From: Arthrobacter rhizosphaerae
Lineage (GTDB): Bacteria; Actinomycetota; Actinomycetes; Actinomycetales; Micrococcaceae
Assembly: GCF_023062595.1 (NCBI RefSeq)
Contig: NZ_JALLAN010000006.1
Span: 186,001 to 250,000, forward strand
Direction of reading: 5' to 3'
Length of the DNA: 64,000 bases
The first letter of the stretch is position 1; the number at the start of each line of letters is the position of its first letter. Below, piece by piece: positions 1 through 9,724 of this stretch. The position numbers and the translations under genes were made by a program. The notes under the pieces were generated by a model. It had not been told where the DNA came from, ran no database searches, and saw only the letters and a program-made list of their open reading frames with translations.

Positions 1-602
1 GTCTTGTCCCCCTCGGTGACCGCGACGTTGCGCATGTTGTCACCAAAGCGGGTCAGTTTCAGGGTCCGGACGGCGGCCCAGCCGGCGGAGGCGCGCTGCC
101 AGACACCCACCTGGCGGGTGACCTCGGGGTTGGACACGTGGCCCACAACAGTTTTGCGCGGGATGCCCAGGCGGGACTGGATGTAGCCGAATTCGCGGTC
201 GCCGTGAGCGGCCTGGTTCAGGTTCATGAAGTCAAAGTCGATGTCCGCCCAGGGCAGTTCGACGTTGGCCTGGGTATGCAGGTGCAGGAGCGGCTTGCGG
301 AGCAGGTCCAGGCCCTGGATCCACATCTTGGCCGGCGAGAACGTGTGCATCCAAGCGGTGACGCCGATGACCTGATCAGCAGAGTTGGCTTCCAGTGCGG
401 TGCGGCGGATCGAGTCCGAGTCGGTCAGGACGGGCTTCCAGACCACCTTGACCGGAACGGAGGATGAAGCGTTGAGCTGGTTGGCGATCTCCTGCGACTG
501 CGCTGCGACCTGCTTCAGGACGTCCTCGCCGTAAAGGTGCTGGCTGCCGGTCAGGAACCAGACTTCATACTGCTCGAGCGAGGTGTTGTTGGCGTTGTTC
601 AT
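1..602 (-). CDS. araA: L-arabinose isomerase, N-terminal part (cut by window edge)
   Basis: Cytosolic isomerase converting L-arabinose to L-ribulose, the first step of bacterial arabinose catabolism. The frame is open from an ATG at 602 to the left edge, giving about 200 N-terminal residues of an enzyme usually near 500. The N-terminus carries the family hallmark [13 protein letters not shown], followed by conserved stretches such as [12 protein letters not shown] and LLHLHTQ. An AGGAGAG ribosome site sits just before the ATG. It follows araD by 25 nt on the same strand, so the order is araB-araD-araA. The catalytic C-terminal half lies outside the window. Identification is firm from motifs and operon context. 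Confidence 0.95.
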   Translation of the reverse strand, partial: MNNANNTSLEQYEVWFLTGSQHLYGEDVLKQVAAQSQEIANQLNASSSVPVKVVWKPVLTDSDSIRRTALEANSADQVIGVTAWMHTFSPAKMWIQGLDLLRKPLLHLHTQANVELPWADIDFDFMNLNQAAHGDREFGYIQSRLGIPRKTVVGHVSNPEVTRQVGVWQRASAGWAAVRTLKLTRFGDNMRNVAVTEGDK

Positions 603-627
603 GGTCTCTCCTGGAAAAAGTGGGGGC

Positions 628-1323
628 CTACTGGCCGTAGACGTTCTGGTAGCGGGCGTAGAGGGATTCGATGGCTGCTTCATCGATGGGCAGCGGTTCG
701 CCCAGCTGCCGGGAAATGTGGACGGTGCGTGCCACTTCTTCGCACATGACGGCCGCCTTGACGGCGGATTTGGCGTCCTTGCCGATGGTGAATGGGCCGT
801 GGTTCTGCATGAGGACTGCCGGGGAATGGGAGTCCTTGAGCGTGTCCACAATGCCTTGGCCGATGGAATCGTCACCAATGAGGGCGAACGGCCCCACGGG
901 GATGGATCCACCGAACTCGTCGCTCATCATGGTCAGCACGCAGGGGATTGCCTCGCCCCGTGCTGCCCACGCTGTGGCGTAGGTGGAGTGGGTGTGCACC
1001 ACTCCCCCTACCTCCGGCATGTGCCGGTAGACGTACGCATGGGCGGCAGTGTCCGACGACGGCGCGAGGGCCGGGTTGCCCCACTCACCCTCCGTGGGGT
1101 CACCGTTCACAGGGGTCCCAAACAGATCCGTGACCACCATCGATTCGGGGGTCAGATCGTCGTAGGAGACACCGGAGGGCTTGATGACCATGAGGTCATG
1201 GCCGGGGACGCGGGCAGAAACGTTGCCGGCGGTCCACACCACCAGTTCGTACCGGGTCAGCTCCCCATGGAGGGCACAGACCTCGGCGCGAAGCCGGCCG
1301 ATTGTTTCCAGGAGGGTGCTCAT
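628..1323 (-). CDS. araD: L-ribulose-5-phosphate 4-epimerase
   Basis: Class II aldolase-fold epimerase, 231 residues (usual size), converting L-ribulose-5-phosphate to D-xylulose-5-phosphate for the pentose phosphate pathway. Visible motifs are the N-terminal GNVSARVPG substrate-phosphate region, the zinc-binding [13 protein letters not shown] histidine pair, and the later [10 protein letters not shown] motif. Its ATG overlaps the araB stop by 4 nt (ATGA), implying translational coupling. araA follows 25 nt downstream. The araB/araA context separates it from the related sugar aldolases. Confidence 0.95.
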   Translation of the reverse strand: MSTLLETIGRLRAEVCALHGELTRYELVVWTAGNVSARVPGHDLMVIKPSGVSYDDLTPESMVVTDLFGTPVNGDPTEGEWGNPALAPSSDTAAHAYVYRHMPEVGGVVHTHSTYATAWAARGEAIPCVLTMMSDEFGGSIPVGPFALIGDDSIGQGIVDTLKDSHSPAVLMQNHGPFTIGKDAKSAVKAAVMCEEVARTVHISRQLGEPLPIDEAAIESLYARYQNVYGQ

Positions 1324-3095
1324 GCGTCCACCTTCTCATTCCGCTCTGCGGCGTCGGATTCGCTGGCTTCAGTGGGGTGCCTGCCCAGGCCGGGTTTGGC
1401 CGCCCGCTGGATTGCCTTGAGCCGGTGCATCACGTCGTTGGCGCCACGGCCGAAGTAGTCGTGCAGGGTGCGGTATTCCTGGAAGAGCGCTTCGTAGGCA
1501 GCCACGTTCTCAGGGATGGGCACATAAACTTCTCCGGGCTCGGACCCCATGGCTGCCGCTGCTTCCCGGATGTCCGGGTAAGCGCCGGCGGCCACAGCGG
1601 CGTGGATGGCTGATCCCAGGGCAGGTCCCTGGGTGGAACCGATGGTGGAGAGCTGCAGCCCTGTGGCGTCCGCATAGATCTGCATCAGGAGCTTGTTCTT
1701 CAGGAGCCCGCCGGCCACGATGAATTCCTTGACCGGTACCCCTGAGTCCCGGAACGCGTCCACAATGGTGCGGGTACCAAAGGCCGTGGCCTCCAACAGC
1801 GCACGGTACGTGTCCTCCGGCTTGGTGGCAAGGGTCTGGCCAACCACGACGCCGGAGAGTTCGTGGTCCACCAGCACCGAGCGGTTACCGCTGTGCCAGT
1901 CCAGCGCAATCAGCCCGTGCTCGCCGATGGCCTGGCGGGAAGCCAGTTCCGTCAGGTACTCGTGGATACCCAGACCCGCGGCGGCGGCTGCCTCGTGGTA
2001 CGCCGGGGGAACACCGTTCTTGGTGAACCAGCCGAAGATATCGCCCACACCGGACTGCCCCGCCTCATAGCCCCAAAGGCCATCAACGATGCCGCCGTCA
2101 ACCACGCCGCACATGCCCGGAACCTCGTGCAGCTCCGTTCCGTTCATGACGTGGCACGTGGAGGTTCCCATGATGGCAACCAGCTGGCCGGATTCAACGG
2201 CCTTCGCTGCCGGTGCGGTTACGTGCGCGTCAACATTTCCGACGGCGACGGCGATGCCCTCCGGCAACCCGGTCCATGCGGCAGCCTCGGCGGTGAGGTA
2301 ACCGGCGGCGTCGCCAAGGCGGCCGATGGTGTGCTCGAGCTTGTCGCTGACGAAGGTCTCGAAAGCAGGGTTCAGTGCGGTGAGGAAGTCCGCAGAAGGG
2401 TAGCGGCCGTCCTGGTAGATGCCCTTGTAACCGGCGGTGCACGCGTTGCGGACATAGTTCCCGCTCAGCTGCCACACAATCCAGTCAGCTGCTTCCACCC
2501 AGTGATCCATGGCTTCATACGCCTGCGGGTCTTCTTCCAGAAGCTGCAGGCCCTTCGCGAATTCCCACTCTGAGGAGATGAGGCCGCCGTAGCGGGGCAG
2601 CCAGCTCTCGCCCAGTTCAGCGGCGAGGGTGTTGATGCGGTCCGCCTGCGGCTGGGCGGCATGGTGGCGCCACAGCTTTACGTACGCGTGGGGGCGGTTG
2701 GCGAATTCCGGCAGTTCGTTCAGCGGGGTGCCGTCAGCCTTGACGGGGACCATCGTGCAAGCCGTGAAGTCGGTGGCGATACCAATGACCGCGGCAGGGT
2801 CGATGCCTGCGTCGGCGATAGCAGCCGGAACCGCATTCCGGAGCACATCGCGATAGTCGTTGGGCACCTGAAGGGCCCAGTCAGCGGGAAGCCGCACACC
2901 GCCGTCGCCCGCCACATCGGCAGGCAGCGCCTCCGTGACTACAGCATGCGGGTAATCAAATACACCGCTGCCCAGCTCCTTGCCGTCCGCGACGCGGACG
3001 ACCACAGCGCGGCCGGAGAGGGTGCCGTAGTCAACGCCGATGACGTATTGCTCAGCCACGGAACCGTAGGGAGCGGGAGATTTCTCGTTCTGCAT
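1320..3095 (-). CDS. araB: L-ribulokinase (FGGY family)
   Basis: Phosphorylates L-ribulose to L-ribulose-5-phosphate using ATP. The N-terminal FGGY-kinase phosphate motif reads YVIGVDYGTLSGRAVVV, and the C-terminal half contains FIVAGGLLKNKLLMQIYAD, typical of FGGY kinases. I chose the ATG at 3095 (591 residues, MQNEKSP start) because GGAGG lies 6 nt upstream. The open frame extends to 3188, but that would run through the promoter and operator at 3160-3188. First gene of araBDA, with its own promoter behind the hairpin at 3211-3249. Regulation by a LacI-type repressor is inferred from the operator between -35 and -10. Confidence 0.95.
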   Translation of the reverse strand: MQNEKSPAPYGSVAEQYVIGVDYGTLSGRAVVVRVADGKELGSGVFDYPHAVVTEALPADVAGDGGVRLPADWALQVPNDYRDVLRNAVPAAIADAGIDPAAVIGIATDFTACTMVPVKADGTPLNELPEFANRPHAYVKLWRHHAAQPQADRINTLAAELGESWLPRYGGLISSEWEFAKGLQLLEEDPQAYEAMDHWVEAADWIVWQLSGNYVRNACTAGYKGIYQDGRYPSADFLTALNPAFETFVSDKLEHTIGRLGDAAGYLTAEAAAWTGLPEGIAVAVGNVDAHVTAPAAKAVESGQLVAIMGTSTCHVMNGTELHEVPGMCGVVDGGIVDGLWGYEAGQSGVGDIFGWFTKNGVPPAYHEAAAAAGLGIHEYLTELASRQAIGEHGLIALDWHSGNRSVLVDHELSGVVVGQTLATKPEDTYRALLEATAFGTRTIVDAFRDSGVPVKEFIVAGGLLKNKLLMQIYADATGLQLSTIGSTQGPALGSAIHAAVAAGAYPDIREAAAAMGSEPGEVYVPIPENVAAYEALFQEYRTLHDYFGRGANDVMHRLKAIQRAAKPGLGRHPTEASESDAAERNEKVDA

Positions 3096-3159
3096 ATCTG
3101 CCTCCAGGGAAGAGGCAACGACCTCTTTTGCCTTCGTTGGAAATTGATGGTTAGTACCA

Positions 3160-3188
3160 ATTGTGAACGCTAACACGATCAACGTCAA
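3160..3188 (-). promoter_or_regulatory. araBDA promoter with LacI-type operator
   Basis: On the minus strand: -35 TTGACG (3188-3183), a 17-bp spacer, and -10 CACAAT (3165-3160). The 14-bp word TGTTAGCGTTCACA (3175-3162) fills the spacer and covers most of the -10, so bound repressor would block RNA polymerase. The same 14 bases recur exactly at 5847-5860 and 5993-6006. The LacI-family gene at 12408-13436 is the natural candidate binder; that assignment is inference. Confidence 0.75.
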
Positions 3189-3210
3189 GACGCTGATAGC
3201 GCTTTCGGAA

Positions 3211-3249
3211 AGGTGATACCCAGCCGTCGGAACCGGCTGGGTATCACCT
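3211..3249 (-). terminator. Terminator-like hairpin after the GH51 gene
   Basis: A perfect 16-bp stem (3211-3226 with 3234-3249) around a 7-nt loop starts 6 nt after the GH51 stop codon and lies just upstream of the araB promoter. It separates the arabinofuranosidase transcript from araBDA. There is no clear T-tract, so it may act as a 3'-end stabiliser as well as a terminator. Confidence 0.7.
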
Positions 3250-3254
3250 CAGTC

Positions 3255-5798
3255 TTACTTGGCTTTTTGTACGTCAACCGGCGCAAGCCGGATGAACGTC
3301 ACTGATTTCGGTTGGAAGTTGTATGTGAAATTAGTGCTTGCTCCTGTGAAGACACTGGCTGCCGGCGCCAGGTTTTGACCATCATCCGTAGTGGTCAAAG
3401 TGGTTACCGCGGCACTAGAGCTGATATTTGCCGTTCCGGCCACTTTGATATCGACGGCGGCCGCCTCACCCGAGGTGTTGACCACCTTGATGATTGTTTC
3501 CCCTGTCTCGGCATCTTTGGTGGCAACGGAGTAGATGGGATCTACCGGAGTTTCGTCAATCGTTCCCCAGAGGACATTGTCGAGGTACAGCTTGGCCGTC
3601 GGCCCTGTGACTTCGATCCGGATATCGTACTGGCGGCCGGTCTCAATGGTGGTGCCGGTTTCGATCAGGGTGCTCTTTGCCCCGTTGACAGCCTTCTCCA
3701 CCACTGACTTGCTGTTATTCCAGCCACCCAGATTCCACCAGTAGTAGTTACCGGTGTCCTTGACCCCGAAAGCGATGAGGAACCCTTCCGCGCCGGCTGT
3801 TTTGGTGGCCTTGGTCTTGAGTGTGTAGTTGCTCCACGCCGGGTTTCCGGCCGTGACCATGGTGTTCAGCGCTGTGGTGCTCGACTGGACGTACGCGCCG
3901 TCCTGAACTGACCAGGATCCAGCTCCATTGCCCGTCCATGCCGAGGCCGTGCCGGAGAAGTCGTCGGCAAACAGCTGGCTGCCGTCCGTACTGGTGACCG
4001 TCACGTCGTCGTACTTTGCCGCGGTGGCCCACGTCGAGAGCCCGATCTGGCCGGTGACGGGTGCCACCAGGCTTGGGGGGTTGTTCTGGGAGCTGGGCAC
4101 AACGTGGCTGCCGACATTGTTCATGAAGAGTTTCTGCACTTCGAAATTGGGGGTGGTCCTGATGGAAGTGCCGTTGAAGAACATCAGGTCCGGGCTCCAC
4201 TGGACGTTTGCTTCGTTGGCGATCAACGGGGCGTAGGAAGCCATCCGGACAACGTCGGCGTTCCGCTCCAGGCCTGTCATGAAGGACGCTTCGGCCAACG
4301 CGTTCTCGGGCTTGTTGGCCAACGAGGCGAACTCGCCCAGGAAGACCTTGTAGCTGTCGCGGTTATAGGAGTCGTAGCGGTGGTTGTTGGTCAGGAACCA
4401 GTCGGGCGAGTTGTAGTAGTGCTCGTCGACGAAGTCCACCTTGCGATCGGCATTGAACTTGGAGAGGTCATCGAAGTTGGCCCCTTGATCGTCCGGGCCG
4501 GTGTTGCCGATGACCTGGATATCGGGATACGCCGCCTCAACAGCATCCTGGAACTGGGTGAAGTACGCCTTGAACTCAGGCTTGTACTCCTCGTTGCCCA
4601 GGCTGATGCGGTCCAGGTTGTAGGGCGCAGGGTGGCCATAGGCGATGCGCTTGGCGCCCCATTCGGTACTGGCATCACCATTCGCGAACTCGATCAGATC
4701 CAGGGTGTCCTGGATGTACTTGTCCAAGGTTGCCTGGTCCGGTACGGCACGGTTGTCGCCGCAGCCGGTGACCCCTACAGGCACCACTGGAACAGGGATG
4801 GCCTTGAGGTCTTCGGCCCACTGGAAATACTCCATGTAGCCGAGGCCGTAGGTCTGGTTGTAGCCCCAGAAGTTCCTGTTGGCGGGACGCTGCTCAACCG
4901 GGCCAATGGTTTCTTTCCACTGGTACGTGCGGGAGCGGGTGTAATTGGGCGCAGAGTAGGAGTCGTAACTGCCGGTGTTGACGATGCAGCCACCTGGAAA
5001 CCGCAAGAATCCCGGGTTGAGCTCAGCGATTTTTTCCGCGAGATCCTTACGAAGCCCATGGCCGTTCCAGGTCTCCTGGGGCATCAGCGAAATCATGTCC
5101 AGACGGACTGTGCCTGTTCCCTGGACAACAGTGGAAAGCCGTCCCGACGCCGTCGAGGCCCTAGGCGAAAGAGTCACGTTGTATTTCTTCCAGGCGTCGC
5201 CCTTGACCTTGATGCTGGCCAGGTCGAGGCGGGTGCCTTCCGGTGTTTCCAGTGCGACGGCGAGAGTGGAACCTGCCGGATTGGAGGTTCTGGCCCAGAC
5301 GGAGTAATCGTACTTCTGGCGGGCATCCAGCCGGTGTCCGCCGTTCCAGCCGCTGTTACGGACTCCGACGCCGGCTCCTGCGCCAGCGCCGGCAGCAGCT
5401 GCCTCGACCAGCAGGTAGTTCCGGTTGTTCTCGTTGAGGCGATGGTCGTCATTCTGAACTGTGGCCGTACCGGCGCTTCCGCGTTGGAGGATTTCCCATG
5501 CGCTGAGCGGAGTAAAGCCGCGGTTGTCCGCTGCATTGAATTCGAAGGACCTGTTTTGCACGAGTTCGGCGTAGATGCCCCCGTCCGCGCCCTGGTTGAT
5601 GTCCTCGTAGAAGGCCCCATACATCGTCGGAGCTATATCAGGACCGGCTTGGTCTTCATTGACTGTAATGGTGCGGTTGCTGGTGTCGGCGTGGGCGTGA
5701 AGAGCCGGCGCGAGGGTGAGGGTGGCTGCCGCGAGCGATCCCGCCAGGGCCATGGTGCAAGCCCTCTTTACGGGACTCGGACGAACTGTGCTTTGCAT
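3255..5798 (-). CDS. Secreted GH51 alpha-L-arabinofuranosidase with C-terminal LamG-like domain
   Basis: Removes terminal alpha-L-arabinofuranosyl residues from arabinan or arabinoxylan outside the cell. A signal peptide (positive VKRA start, then ACTMALAGSLAAATLTLAPALHAHA) precedes a carbohydrate-binding-like segment. The GH51 catalytic region carries FLRFPGGCI, LGNEEY (acid/base Glu about residue 403) and LGEFAS (nucleophile Glu about residue 489). Residues of about 625-780 resemble a LamG/concanavalin-like module (ADDFSGTASAW onward). At 847 residues it is longer than cytosolic GH51 enzymes because of this extra module. The frame opens to 5861, but the operator ends at 5860, so the start is downstream: 5798 (used here) or 5822. 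Confidence 0.88.
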   Translation of the reverse strand: MQSTVRPSPVKRACTMALAGSLAAATLTLAPALHAHADTSNRTITVNEDQAGPDIAPTMYGAFYEDINQGADGGIYAELVQNRSFEFNAADNRGFTPLSAWEILQRGSAGTATVQNDDHRLNENNRNYLLVEAAAAGAGAGAGVGVRNSGWNGGHRLDARQKYDYSVWARTSNPAGSTLAVALETPEGTRLDLASIKVKGDAWKKYNVTLSPRASTASGRLSTVVQGTGTVRLDMISLMPQETWNGHGLRKDLAEKIAELNPGFLRFPGGCIVNTGSYDSYSAPNYTRSRTYQWKETIGPVEQRPANRNFWGYNQTYGLGYMEYFQWAEDLKAIPVPVVPVGVTGCGDNRAVPDQATLDKYIQDTLDLIEFANGDASTEWGAKRIAYGHPAPYNLDRISLGNEEYKPEFKAYFTQFQDAVEAAYPDIQVIGNTGPDDQGANFDDLSKFNADRKVDFVDEHYYNSPDWFLTNNHRYDSYNRDSYKVFLGEFASLANKPENALAEASFMTGLERNADVVRMASYAPLIANEANVQWSPDLMFFNGTSIRTTPNFEVQKLFMNNVGSHVVPSSQNNPPSLVAPVTGQIGLSTWATAAKYDDVTVTSTDGSQLFADDFSGTASAWTGNGAGSWSVQDGAYVQSSTTALNTMVTAGNPAWSNYTLKTKATKTAGAEGFLIAFGVKDTGNYYWWNLGGWNNSKSVVEKAVNGAKSTLIETGTTIETGRQYDIRIEVTGPTAKLYLDNVLWGTIDETPVDPIYSVATKDAETGETIIKVVNTSGEAAAVDIKVAGTANISSSAAVTTLTTTDDGQNLAPAASVFTGASTNFTYNFQPKSVTFIRLAPVDVQKAK

Positions 5799-5846
5799 GG
5801 GAGGTGAGAACCCTTTCTCCATTGAATGGCTGCCGTCCTGCCTGCT

Positions 5847-5860
5847 TGTGAACGCTAACA
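5847..5860 (-). promoter_or_regulatory. LacI-type operator upstream of the GH51 gene
   Basis: TGTTAGCGTTCACA on the minus strand, identical to the words at araB and the sugar importer. A possible -35 TTGACC lies at 5900-5895; the -10 is weak, so the operator appears to fall just downstream of the transcription start, unlike at araB where it overlaps the promoter core. Confidence 0.7.
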
Positions 5861-5978
5861 AGCCGGCGGCTGTAGAAAGTATTGTTCAGGGTCCGGTCAA
5901 AAGTAAAGGGTGCCCGCGACAACCAAGGCGCCTGTCCGCGTCATAAACCGGCAGTGTCCCAATTGTGATCTTCACTAC

Positions 5979-6008
5979 TTGACGCACCGCATTGTTAGCG
6001 TTCACACT
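5979..6008 (+). promoter_or_regulatory. Promoter and operator of the sugar ABC importer operon
   Basis: -35 TTGACG at 5979-5984, 18-bp spacer, -10 CACACT at 6003-6008. TGTTAGCGTTCACA (5993-6006) spans the spacer and the -10, the same layout as at araB. The divergent region to 5847 therefore carries one operator per transcript. The importer's leader is about 80 nt. Confidence 0.72.
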
Positions 6009-6090
6009 TGCTGGCAGAGCAAGCAGCTCACAGCAATGGCGGTGTTAGGTCTCCCGCCTGCATGTAACTAACGCTTCCGGGAGGAATGTT

Positions 6091-7071
6091 GTGTTTAAGA
6101 AATCTCTAGTCGCCGTTATGGCAGCGTCAGCTATTGCCCTTACTGCCTGCGGAGGTGGCGGCCAGGCCGCTTCCAGCACCGGCGGTGCCGATAAGAAGAT
6201 CGTGATGGGCTTCGCCCAGGTCGGCGCGGAAAGCGGCTGGCGCAGCGCCAACACCAAGTCCGTCCAGGAATCCGCCAAGGAAGCCGGGATCGACCTGAAG
6301 TTCTCCGACGCGCAGCAGAAGCAGGAAAACCAGATCAAGGCGATCCGGTCCTACATCCAGCAGAAGGTCGACGTCATCGCCTTCTCCCCCGTGGTTGAAT
6401 CCGGCTGGGACACCGTCCTGAAGGAAGCCAAGGACGCGAAGATCCCCGTGATCCTCACCGACCGTGCCGTGGACTCGGCAGATAAGAGCCTGTACAAGAC
6501 GTTCCTGGGCTCGGACTTCGTCCTTGAAGGCAAAAAGGCCGGCGAGTGGCTCGTGGGCGAGTCCAAGGCCGCCACCGACACCGTGAACATCGTCGAAATC
6601 CAGGGCACCACCGGTTCCGCCCCCGCCAACGACCGCAAGGAAGGCTTCGAAGCTGCCATCAAGGCTGACCCGAAGCTGAAGATCATCGCCTCCCAGAGCG
6701 GTGACTTCACCCGCAGCGGCGGCAAGCAGGTCATGGAAGCCTTCCTGAAGAACAACCCCGACATCGACGTCGTCTTCGCCCACAACGACGACGAAGGCCT
6801 CGGCGCGATCGAAGCCATCGAAGCCGCCGGCAAGGTCCCGGGCAAGGACATCAAGATCATCACCATCGACGCCGTCAAGGACGGCATGACCGCCCTGAGC
6901 GCCGGCAAGATCAACTACATCGTCGAGTGCAGCCCGCTGCTGGGCACCCAGCTCATGGACCTCGCCAAGAAGGTCCTCGCCGGCGAAACAGTCCCCGAGC
7001 GCGTCGTCACCGAAGAAACCACCTTCACCCAGGAACAGGCCACCAAGGCCCTGCCTACCCGTCAGTACTGA
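6091..7071 (+). CDS. Sugar ABC transporter substrate-binding lipoprotein (YtfQ-like)
   Basis: Extracytoplasmic binding protein of the pentose/hexose (Peripla_BP_4) class, 326 residues. The lipobox IALTACGG at the end of a short hydrophobic leader indicates a lipid-anchored protein. Features resembling E. coli YtfQ include VMGFAQVGAESGWRSANTKS, the IKAIRSYIQQKVDVIAFSPVVESGW region and the hinge NDDEGLGAIEAIEAAG. Start is a GTG at 6091 with GGGAGGAA 7 nt upstream. First gene of a four-gene importer operon. YtfQ binds galactofuranose; beside arabinofuranosidases and araBDA the ligand here is more likely arabinofuranose or arabinose (inference). Confidence 0.9.
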   Translation: MFKKSLVAVMAASAIALTACGGGGQAASSTGGADKKIVMGFAQVGAESGWRSANTKSVQESAKEAGIDLKFSDAQQKQENQIKAIRSYIQQKVDVIAFSPVVESGWDTVLKEAKDAKIPVILTDRAVDSADKSLYKTFLGSDFVLEGKKAGEWLVGESKAATDTVNIVEIQGTTGSAPANDRKEGFEAAIKADPKLKIIASQSGDFTRSGGKQVMEAFLKNNPDIDVVFAHNDDEGLGAIEAIEAAGKVPGKDIKIITIDAVKDGMTALSAGKINYIVECSPLLGTQLMDLAKKVLAGETVPERVVTEETTFTQEQATKALPTRQY

Positions 7072-7169
7072 GCCCCGCTCACCTGATCGTCCATGCGGCG
7101 GCACAGCACAGCACAGCAACACGCTGCCCGCGTGCCGCCGCACGGATCAACACAGAAAAGATATCTAGG

Positions 7170-8693
7170 ATGAACGAACTCGTTCCGGTCGTCGAGATGA
7201 CCGACATTGCCATCGGATTCCCAGGGGTTAAGGCCCTTGACGACGTCAGCTTCCGTCTTTTCCAAGGCGAGGTACACGCCCTTATGGGCGAAAACGGGGC
7301 GGGCAAATCCACCCTTATCAAGGCGCTGACAGGCGTCTACACCATCGATTCAGGCCGGATCACTGTCCTCGGCCAACAGAAAAACTTCTCCACCCCTGCG
7401 GAATCCCAGGCGGCCGGCATCAGCACGGTCTACCAGGAAGTCAATCTCTGCACCAACCTCACCGTCGAAGAGAATGTGATGCTGGGCCGCGAGCCCCGGC
7501 GTCGCGGCTCCATCGACTGGCGTGCGGTGCGGGCCCGGACCCGTGAGGTATTGGCCCAACTGCACCTCGAGCACGTGGAACCGGGTTCCCTGCTTTCCGA
7601 ACACTCCATCGCCGTCCAGCAGCTGATAGCGATCGCCCGCTCCGTTGAGGTCAACGCGAAGGTCCTGATCCTGGACGAGCCGACGTCAAGCCTTGATGCG
7701 GATGAAGTGAGTCAGCTCTTCCGTGTGATCCGTGACCTGCGCGACCGCGGCGTTGCCATCCTGTTCGTATCGCACTTCCTGGAGCAGGTCTACGAGCTTT
7801 CAGACCGCATGACCGTCCTGCGCAACGGCAAGCTCGTCGGTGAGTACATGACCCGGGACCTTTCCCGCATGAACCTCATTTCAAAGATGATCGGCAAGGA
7901 CCTTGAGGTCCTTGAGGAACTCGACCAGGCTTCCACCCGGTCCCAGGCCAGGCTCGCCGCCAATGCCCAGCCGTTCTTGGAAACAGCCGGTCTCGGAAGA
8001 AAGGGCTCTGTCTCCAACGTCAATCTCTCCATCTACCCGGGTGAGGTAGTGGGGCTGGCCGGACTGCTCGGAGCCGGGCGAACCGAAACAGCCCGCCTGC
8101 TTTTCGGTGCGGACAAGGCCGACGAAGGTTCCATCAAGATCAAGGGGGAGCCGCTGAAAATGCGCAGCCCCCGCACCGCGATCGATCACGGCATCGGTTT
8201 CTGCTCCGAAGACCGCAAAGAGGAAGGCCTGATCGGCGACCTCACAGTCCGCGACAACCTTGTGCTCGCGATGCAGGCCACCAAAGGTTGGGCCCGGAGG
8301 ATCCCCCGCCGCGTGCAGGACGAACTTGTTGCCGAATTCATCGAGGCCCTCGACATCCGTCCGGCAAACCCCGACGCGTTGATCCGCAACCTCAGTGGTG
8401 GCAACCAGCAGAAAGTCCTGCTTGCTCGCTGGATGGTGACATCCCCTGATCTGCTGATCCTGGACGAGCCGACGCGCGGCATCGACATTGGCGCAAAAAC
8501 CCAGATCCAGAAGCTGGTCAACCGATTGGCGTCCGAGGGCATGTCCATCGTCTTCATTTCCTCGGAACTTGAGGAAGTGCTCCGGCTCAGCGACCGCATC
8601 GCCATCATCAAGGACCGGGCCATGGTCGCCGATATCAGTAACGACGACGTTTCCGTCGAGGACGTCCTCACAGTCATCGCCGGAGGCGCATAA
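7170..8693 (+). CDS. Sugar ABC transporter ATP-binding protein, two-cassette type
   Basis: 507 residues with two fused nucleotide-binding domains, as in RbsA/YtfR. Cassette 1 has Walker A GENGAGKST (about residues 40-48) and Walker B VLILDEPTSSLD but a degenerate signature. Cassette 2 has a degenerate Walker A (LLGAGRTE), a clean LSGGNQQK signature and LLILDEPTRGID. This asymmetry is normal in the family. The frame is open from 6927 and overlaps the binding-protein gene, but the ATG at 7170 (MNELVPVVEM) gives the correct family N-terminus. The next gene overlaps the stop, so the operon is tightly coupled. Confidence 0.93.
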   Translation: MNELVPVVEMTDIAIGFPGVKALDDVSFRLFQGEVHALMGENGAGKSTLIKALTGVYTIDSGRITVLGQQKNFSTPAESQAAGISTVYQEVNLCTNLTVEENVMLGREPRRRGSIDWRAVRARTREVLAQLHLEHVEPGSLLSEHSIAVQQLIAIARSVEVNAKVLILDEPTSSLDADEVSQLFRVIRDLRDRGVAILFVSHFLEQVYELSDRMTVLRNGKLVGEYMTRDLSRMNLISKMIGKDLEVLEELDQASTRSQARLAANAQPFLETAGLGRKGSVSNVNLSIYPGEVVGLAGLLGAGRTETARLLFGADKADEGSIKIKGEPLKMRSPRTAIDHGIGFCSEDRKEEGLIGDLTVRDNLVLAMQATKGWARRIPRRVQDELVAEFIEALDIRPANPDALIRNLSGGNQQKVLLARWMVTSPDLLILDEPTRGIDIGAKTQIQKLVNRLASEGMSIVFISSELEEVLRLSDRIAIIKDRAMVADISNDDVSVEDVLTVIAGGA

Positions 8694-9724
8694 TGAAATC
8701 CATTCTGAAAAACCGGCTGGCCTGGCCGGTCATAGCCCTGGTCGCCCTGCTGGCCGTCAACCAGATCTTCCGCGCCGACTTCCTCAGCCTCAGGATGCAG
8801 GACGGCCACCTCTATGGCAGTCTCATCGACATCATGCGGAACGGCGCTCCCACTATCCTCATCGCGCTCGGCATGACCCTGGTCATTGCTTCACGCGGCA
8901 TCGACCTTTCCGTAGGCGCAGTAGTGGCCATCGCCGGCGCCGCATCATGCGCCTATATCGCGGCCTCCCCTGAGCCCGCTTCACCCGTCACAGCAGCAGT
9001 AGCGGTCCTTATCGCCGTGGTGGCCGGCCTGGTCCTCGGAGTCTGGAACGGGTTCCTGGTTTCCACCATCGGAATCCAGCCCATCATTGCCACCCTGGTG
9101 CTCATGACCGCCGGACGCGGAATCGCCCAGCTCATCACGGACGGCCAGATCGTGTCCGTAACCAACGACAGCTATAAGGCAATCGGGGCGGGCTACCTCT
9201 TCACGCTCCCCATCTCGATCCTGATCACCGCCGTCGTGTTCATCCTGGCGGCTGTCCTGACCCGGAGGACCGCACTGGGCACCCTGATCGAGGCAGTGGG
9301 AATCAACCCGGTCGCAAGCCGGCTGGCAGGCCTTCGCGCCCGCAACATCATCTGGATCGTATACATCTTCAGCGCATTTTGTGCCGCTATCGCCGGACTG
9401 ATGATCAGTTCCAATGTCACTGCAGCGGACGCCAACAACGCCGGCCTCTACATCGAGATGGACGCCATTCTCGCCGTCGTGATTGGCGGTACCTCCCTCG
9501 CCGGAGGCCGCTACAGCCTGGTGGGAACAGTGGTGGGGGCATTCATCATCCAGACCCTCACCACCACCGTTTACACCCTTGGCATTCCGCCGGAGGTCAC
9601 TCTGGTGTTCAAAGCCCTGGTGGTCCTCACCGTCTGCCTGTTGCAGGCCCCCAAGGCCCGGAACCTCCTGAGGAACCTCAAGCCGGCAAGCCCGCTCCGA
9701 ACTAAGGAAAAGGTCGCAGTCTAA
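8693..9724 (+). CDS. Sugar ABC transporter permease (YtfT-like)
   Basis: Inner-membrane permease, 343 residues, of the branched-chain/monosaccharide permease family with about 8-10 hydrophobic segments. The conserved loop motif IASRGIDLSVGAVVAIAGA and the C-terminal MDAILAVVIGGTSLAGGRYSLVG match the RbsC/YtfT group. Its ATG uses the final base of the ATPase stop region, and it overlaps the following permease by 1 nt. Two different permeases in one operon, forming a heterodimeric channel, is the layout of the furanose-type importer. Confidence 0.92.
   Translation: MKSILKNRLAWPVIALVALLAVNQIFRADFLSLRMQDGHLYGSLIDIMRNGAPTILIALGMTLVIASRGIDLSVGAVVAIAGAASCAYIAASPEPASPVTAAVAVLIAVVAGLVLGVWNGFLVSTIGIQPIIATLVLMTAGRGIAQLITDGQIVSVTNDSYKAIGAGYLFTLPISILITAVVFILAAVLTRRTALGTLIEAVGINPVASRLAGLRARNIIWIVYIFSAFCAAIAGLMISSNVTAADANNAGLYIEMDAILAVVIGGTSLAGGRYSLVGTVVGAFIIQTLTTTVYTLGIPPEVTLVFKALVVLTVCLLQAPKARNLLRNLKPASPLRTKEKVAV

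Noticed and set aside
4104..5807. 567-residue open frame on the plus strand opposite the GH51 gene
   Set aside because: It mirrors the GH51 coding frame, is rich in V/G/R with no domain, and the GH51 protein has clear catalytic motifs. It is a high-GC shadow frame.
6127..7143. 338-residue minus-strand frame opposite the importer binding protein
   Set aside because: Composition is Gly/Asp/Val-rich repeats of reversed codons; the plus-strand frame has a lipobox and family motifs.
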